From contig NZ_CP047943.1 in NCBI RefSeq assembly GCF_014279595.1, positions 1,054,001-1,118,000 of the forward strand: DNA of 64,000 nucleotides. The letters run 5' to 3'. The stretch is from Synechococcus sp. RS9909. GTDB taxonomy: Bacteria > Cyanobacteriota > Cyanobacteriia > PCC-6307 > Cyanobiaceae. How positions within the stretch are numbered: the stretch's first letter is position 1; the number at the start of each line of letters is the position of its first letter. This document shows positions 60,516 through 64,000 of this stretch, piece by piece. Below the pieces are notes generated by a model. That model made no database searches. It was given only the letters and a program-made list of their open reading frames with translations, and was not told the origin of the DNA. The position numbers and the translations under genes were made by a program.

Positions 60516-62420
60516 TTGGCTGCAGCAACCCAGGGATCACGGCATCCACAGGTGTGGCAGCTGCCCCCCGCCTGCGGTGAGGATCCCCTCGCGGCTGTGC
60601 CCCTGCCCCTGCCGCTGCGGGCGGTGCTGGCCAGGCGCGGCCTGGACCGGGCCCAGGTGGAGGACTTGCTCCAGATGCCGCCTCTGCCTGAGGCCACCGA
60701 GCACTTCCCCCAGCTCGCCGTTGCGGTCCGTCGCCTGCGCCGGGCCTGTGATGGCGCTGAAGCGGTGGCGATCTGCGGCGATTACGACGCCGATGGCATG
60801 ACCAGCACCGCCCTGTTGATCCGGGCTCTCCGCGCGCTCGGCGCCAATCCGGTGGCGGCGATCCCCAGTCGCATGGACGATGGCTATGGCTTGAACCCGG
60901 GCATGGTCGAGCGCTTGCACGGCGAGGGGATCCGCCTGTTGGTGACGGTCGACAACGGCGTGTCCGCCGCTGAAGCGCTGAAGGCAGCAGCCCAACGAGG
61001 CATGGAGGTGATCCTCACGGACCACCACACCCTGCCCTCTCCGCCACCGGAGGCCCTGGCGTTGATCCATCCGGCCACCACCCCCGAGGCGTCGCCCTAT
61101 CGCGGTCTGGCCGGGGTGGGGCTCGCCTATGTGCTCGGCCATGCGCTTGCCCAGGCGATGGGGCGGCCGGAGGCGATCGAGACGGCGCGCGATCTGTTCT
61201 GCGTTGGCACCATCGCCGATATGGCACCGCTCACCGGAGCCAATCGCAATTGGTTGCGCCAGGGTTTGGCCACGCTCCATCGCAGTCGTTGCGAGGGGCT
61301 GCGCGCCCTGCAGCAACTCGCCGGCCTGGAGGAGACGCCCCTGCGCGCCGATGCCATCGGCTTTCAGATCGCGCCCCGGATCAACGCGGTGGGCCGCCTC
61401 GGCGATCCGCGCCTGGTGGTGGAGCTGCTCACGGCCGATGACCCTGGGGAGGCGATCGAGCTGGCCCGTCAATGCGATGCCCTCAACCGGCAGCGCCGGG
61501 AGTTGTGCGATGCGATCGAGGCGGAGGCGCTGGCGCTGTTGGATGCCGATGGCGACAGCCTGGCGCCGTTTCTGCTGCTCGCCCAGGGGCATTGGCACCA
61601 TGGCGTCATCGGCATCGTCGCTTCACGCCTGATGGAGCGCTTCCAACGCCCGGTGGCCCTGCTCGCCGGGGAGGGCGATGGACGCTTGCGCGCCTCCGTG
61701 CGGGCACCGGAGGGGTTTGCGGTGGATCAGGCGCTCACCAGCTGCGCCGAGCACCTCGAGCGTTTCGGCGGCCATCCCGCTGCGGGGGGGTTCACGGTGC
61801 GGGCGGAGGCGGTGCATGCGCTGCACGCCCAGCTCAACGGCCTGGCCCTGGCCTGGCAGCAGAGCCAGCCCCTGGGCCAACCGGTTCGCCCGGAAGCGCT
61901 GCTGGCGCTGGACCAGATCGATCGTCGTTTCTGGCAGCACCTGCTCGCCCTGGAGCCTTTCGGTGTGGGCCATCGCTCCCCCGTGTTCTGGGCGCGCGAC
62001 TGCCAGGTGCTCGAGGAGCGGCGCTTGCGCGGCGGCCACCTGCGCCTGAGCCTGCGCCAGGGTGAGGCCCGGTGCGAAGGAATCGCCTGGCGATGGGACT
62101 CGCCCGGTCCCGTCCCCGAGCGCCTGGATCTCGCCTTTCGCGTCGGTCTGAACCGCTGGAACGGTGAGGAACGGTTGCAGTTGGAGATCCTGGCCTTGCG
62201 CCAGCATCACGCCGAGATCCGTCTGCAACGCGCCAAGCAGATCTATGTCTGCCGGCGCTGTGGTGAGCAGCAACTGGAGCTACGCAACCCCTCGGGTGAT
62301 CGGATCCGGGCCCATCGACGGCCGGATGGCGCCATCCGCAGCGATGACTGTCGAGCCGACCATGCCTATGTGGCCGGACTGCTACAAGATGCGGCCATCG
62401 GACTCGGCCTTCAACCATGA
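60516..62420 (+). CDS. recJ: single-stranded-DNA exonuclease RecJ
   Basis: About 634 residues. The DHH phosphoesterase motifs are GDYDADGMTSTALLI, VTVDNGVSAAEAL, ILTDHHTLPS and GTIADMAPLTGANR; the DHHA1 part is GHPAAGGFTVRAEAVHAL. RecJ degrades 5' single strands in repair and recombination. The frame is open far upstream through the HAD gene; a TTG at 60516 or a start nearby is likely. A C-terminal CRRCGEQQLELRNPSG adds a possible zinc site. It overlaps the CLC gene by four bases (ATGA). Confidence 0.9.
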   Translation: MAAATQGSRHPQVWQLPPACGEDPLAAVPLPLPLRAVLARRGLDRAQVEDLLQMPPLPEATEHFPQLAVAVRRLRRACDGAEAVAICGDYDADGMTSTALLIRALRALGANPVAAIPSRMDDGYGLNPGMVERLHGEGIRLLVTVDNGVSAAEALKAAAQRGMEVILTDHHTLPSPPPEALALIHPATTPEASPYRGLAGVGLAYVLGHALAQAMGRPEAIETARDLFCVGTIADMAPLTGANRNWLRQGLATLHRSRCEGLRALQQLAGLEETPLRADAIGFQIAPRINAVGRLGDPRLVVELLTADDPGEAIELARQCDALNRQRRELCDAIEAEALALLDADGDSLAPFLLLAQGHWHHGVIGIVASRLMERFQRPVALLAGEGDGRLRASVRAPEGFAVDQALTSCAEHLERFGGHPAAGGFTVRAEAVHALHAQLNGLALAWQQSQPLGQPVRPEALLALDQIDRRFWQHLLALEPFGVGHRSPVFWARDCQVLEERRLRGGHLRLSLRQGEARCEGIAWRWDSPGPVPERLDLAFRVGLNRWNGEERLQLEILALRQHHAEIRLQRAKQIYVCRRCGEQQLELRNPSGDRIRAHRRPDGAIRSDDCRADHAYVAGLLQDAAIGLGLQP

Positions 62421-63784
62421 GCCTGGATACACGACGAAGCAAGGGGCTCTTCCCGGGCCTGATCGAGAGCCCCGCTTCGGCGCTTCCTTCGCTCATCCGT
62501 CACCTGATCGGCCTGATCGTGGTGGGCCTGCTCATCGGCCTCGCCTGCTGGCCCCTCAATCTCACCGACACGGTGCAGGACCAGCTCTATCGCCTGTTTC
62601 CCACCCGCCCCGATCGCCCCTGGAGCCTGGTGGGCGTGCTGTTCGCCCTGATGCCGATCGTGGTGATGCCCGTGCTGCTGCTGCTGCAGCGTGGCCCCTG
62701 GAAGGACGGCGCCGGTTCAGGGATTCCCTCCACCATGAACGGCCTGGAGGACCCCAGCAAACTGCCGAAGGCGATGGCGGCGGCAGGAACGGTGCAGCGG
62801 GGTGTGCTCTGGGGCATCGCCACCGTGGCCATGTTTCCGCTCGGTCGGGAAGGTCCGGTGGTGCAGTTCGGTGCCGCTGTGGCCCGCGCCGTTCACAAAC
62901 GTCTGGCGGGTTGGTTGCCGAGCCTCACCGAGCGACAGATGGTGGCGATCGGCGGCGGTGCCGGCCTGGCCGGTGGTTTCAACACACCCTTGCTCGGGGC
63001 GGTGTTCGCCCTGGAGGAACTCACCGCCGACTATTCGATCGTCACGCTTTGGCCCGCCCTGGTGATCAGCGTCTCCGCTGCCGGTTTCAGCCACTGGGGC
63101 GGTGAACCGATCTTCGGTCTCGGTGTGATCAACGTGATGGTTCCAGAGGAGGAGCAGCTGTTGATCGCCCTGCCGGTGGGGCTGGTGGGCGGCCTGGTGG
63201 GCGGCTTCTTCAACAAGGGGCTGGTCTGGGCCACCAGCCGGTTGATGGAGGTGGTGAAGCGCCGGCCGATCCGCGTCGGTGTGCTGCTCGGCGGGGGGCT
63301 GGCGCTTCTGGCGCTGCTCAGCTGGGGCACCAGCAGCTCCGATGGCGAAGCGCTGATCCGTCAGCTGATGGATGAAGGACTCCCCAACGCCGATCCCGCC
63401 GGCGGACAGTTTGCGGCGGGCTTCACCAGCCTCTGGATCATCGTGGTGCGCGTGATCGCGCCGATGATCGCCCTGGCGCCAGGGGTGCCTGGCGGTCTGA
63501 TCGACCCCTCACTCACGTTCGGGGCTGTCGTGGGCTACACCGTCTGCGCCGTTCTCGGCGTCAGCCAGCATCTCGGTATTGCCCTCGGCATGGCAGCGGG
63601 GCTGGCGGGAGCGACCCAGCTGCCCTTGGTGTCGATTGTGTTTGCCTGGCGACTCACCGGCGACCAGCAGCTGTTTGCCGGTGTCGTCCTTGCCGCTGTG
63701 ATCGCTGCCTATGTGGGCCGGCTCGTAGCGCGCCAGCCCGTGTATCACGCCCTCGGCGCGCTTCAGAGGGCGCCGCGCCGGTAG
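62417..63784 (+). CDS. CLC-family chloride channel/transporter
   Basis: A 455-residue membrane protein with the CLC selectivity motifs [25 protein letters not shown] and [16 protein letters not shown], plus [17 protein letters not shown]. The external gating glutamate is the E of GREGP. It probably exchanges or conducts chloride (possibly nitrate) across the plasma membrane. The start overlaps the recJ stop. Its 3' end overlaps psb30 on the other strand by 22 bases. Confidence 0.93.
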   Translation: MSLDTRRSKGLFPGLIESPASALPSLIRHLIGLIVVGLLIGLACWPLNLTDTVQDQLYRLFPTRPDRPWSLVGVLFALMPIVVMPVLLLLQRGPWKDGAGSGIPSTMNGLEDPSKLPKAMAAAGTVQRGVLWGIATVAMFPLGREGPVVQFGAAVARAVHKRLAGWLPSLTERQMVAIGGGAGLAGGFNTPLLGAVFALEELTADYSIVTLWPALVISVSAAGFSHWGGEPIFGLGVINVMVPEEEQLLIALPVGLVGGLVGGFFNKGLVWATSRLMEVVKRRPIRVGVLLGGGLALLALLSWGTSSSDGEALIRQLMDEGLPNADPAGGQFAAGFTSLWIIVVRVIAPMIALAPGVPGGLIDPSLTFGAVVGYTVCAVLGVSQHLGIALGMAAGLAGATQLPLVSIVFAWRLTGDQQLFAGVVLAAVIAAYVGRLVARQPVYHALGALQRAPRR

Positions 63785-63870
63785 AAGAGGATGAAGATCA
63801 CGGCGGGGCCTGCCAGCGTGATCAGGGCCAGGGCAGCGAAGTTGGCGATCAAGTGGAAATCGATTCCCAT
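63763..63870 (-). CDS. psb30: photosystem II protein Psb30 (Ycf12)
   Basis: A 35-residue peptide: [20 protein letters not shown] then [15 protein letters not shown]. It has the single membrane helix and the basic YRRG ending of Psb30, a low-mass photosystem II subunit near PsbJ and cytochrome b559. It is convergent with and overlaps the CLC gene end. This is a firm cyanobacterial marker. The 130 bases beyond it hold no further gene. Confidence 0.9.
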   Translation of the reverse strand: MGIDFHLIANFAALALITLAGPAVIFILFYRRGAL

Positions 63871-64000
63871 GGGATGGCGCGGTGAGGCGGTGCAATCGTC
63901 GCATCAGGCTACGGGGCCTGCAGCCTCGAGCCAGCCCGCTCGGCCTGCCACTGTGATGGCTTGTCACAGCGACCGCTGATGCTCGATGGATCCGGCACCT

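Noticed and set aside
1-64000. CRISPR array, insertion sequence, integrase or complete tRNA/rRNA gene
   Set aside because: No regularly spaced repeats, transposase or tyrosine/serine recombinase motifs, or full cloverleaf were found; only the tRNA-Lys 3' half was seen.

Overview
The window looks like chromosome from a picocyanobacterium of the Synechococcus/Cyanobium type. It carries an orange carotenoid protein (OCP) – carotenoid ketolase – fluorescence recovery protein set, a SomA/OprB-type porin with an S-layer homology region, a cyAbrB regulator, a DUF3288 protein, Ycf20, the photosystem II peptide Psb30, a CbbY-type phosphatase and a glycerate kinase. Most of it is GC-rich. The stretches at about 1.7-5 kb and 10.4-17.4 kb are visibly more AT-rich. 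No assignment below was checked by database search.

Layout. 1-1.5 kb: an oxidoreductase (cut by the left edge) and a methyltransferase. 1.7-3.8 kb: OCP photoprotection. 3.9-13.4 kb: phosphate and arsenic. A SphX-like and a PstS-like phosphate-binding lipoprotein and a Pho84-like symporter flank an arsenic cluster (arsJ, its GAPDH, arsR, acr3, an FAD/NAD disulfide reductase). 13.6-17.4 kb: an unknown gene, the porin, two ribbon-helix-helix mini-proteins (one at 10.5 kb) and a LuxR-type regulator. 17.4-20.9 kb: toxin-antitoxin relics, two intact VapBC-like pairs and small unknown genes. 20.9-37.6 kb: a nuclease followed by a complete class 1 DISARM anti-phage system (drmD, drmMI, drmA, drmB, drmC). 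An intact MntA-HepT toxin-antitoxin pair sits inside it between drmMI and drmA, and three uncharacterised genes lead into drmD. 37.7-45.3 kb: a worn accessory zone. It holds a P-type ATPase between perfect 69-bp direct repeats, a class D beta-lactamase, broken toxin-antitoxin genes, one intact DUF433/DUF5615 pair and the 3' half of a tRNA-Lys, which suggests an old integration site. 45.7-64 kb: mostly core genes (superoxide dismutase, cyAbrB, alanine symporter, peroxiredoxin, UPF0182, FtsH, L32, glycerate kinase, CbbY, RecJ, CLC channel, Psb30). A formaldehyde-detoxification operon here has been reduced by deletion to a non-functional fusion.

Working together. Arsenate enters cells through phosphate transporters, so placing arsenate export (GAPDH plus ArsJ) and arsenite export (Acr3) among phosphate-uptake genes makes functional sense. 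The DISARM methylase, helicases and PLD protein form one defence unit. The translationally packed HEPN/MNT module could act as a fail-safe that halts the cell if DISARM is disabled. That role is inference.
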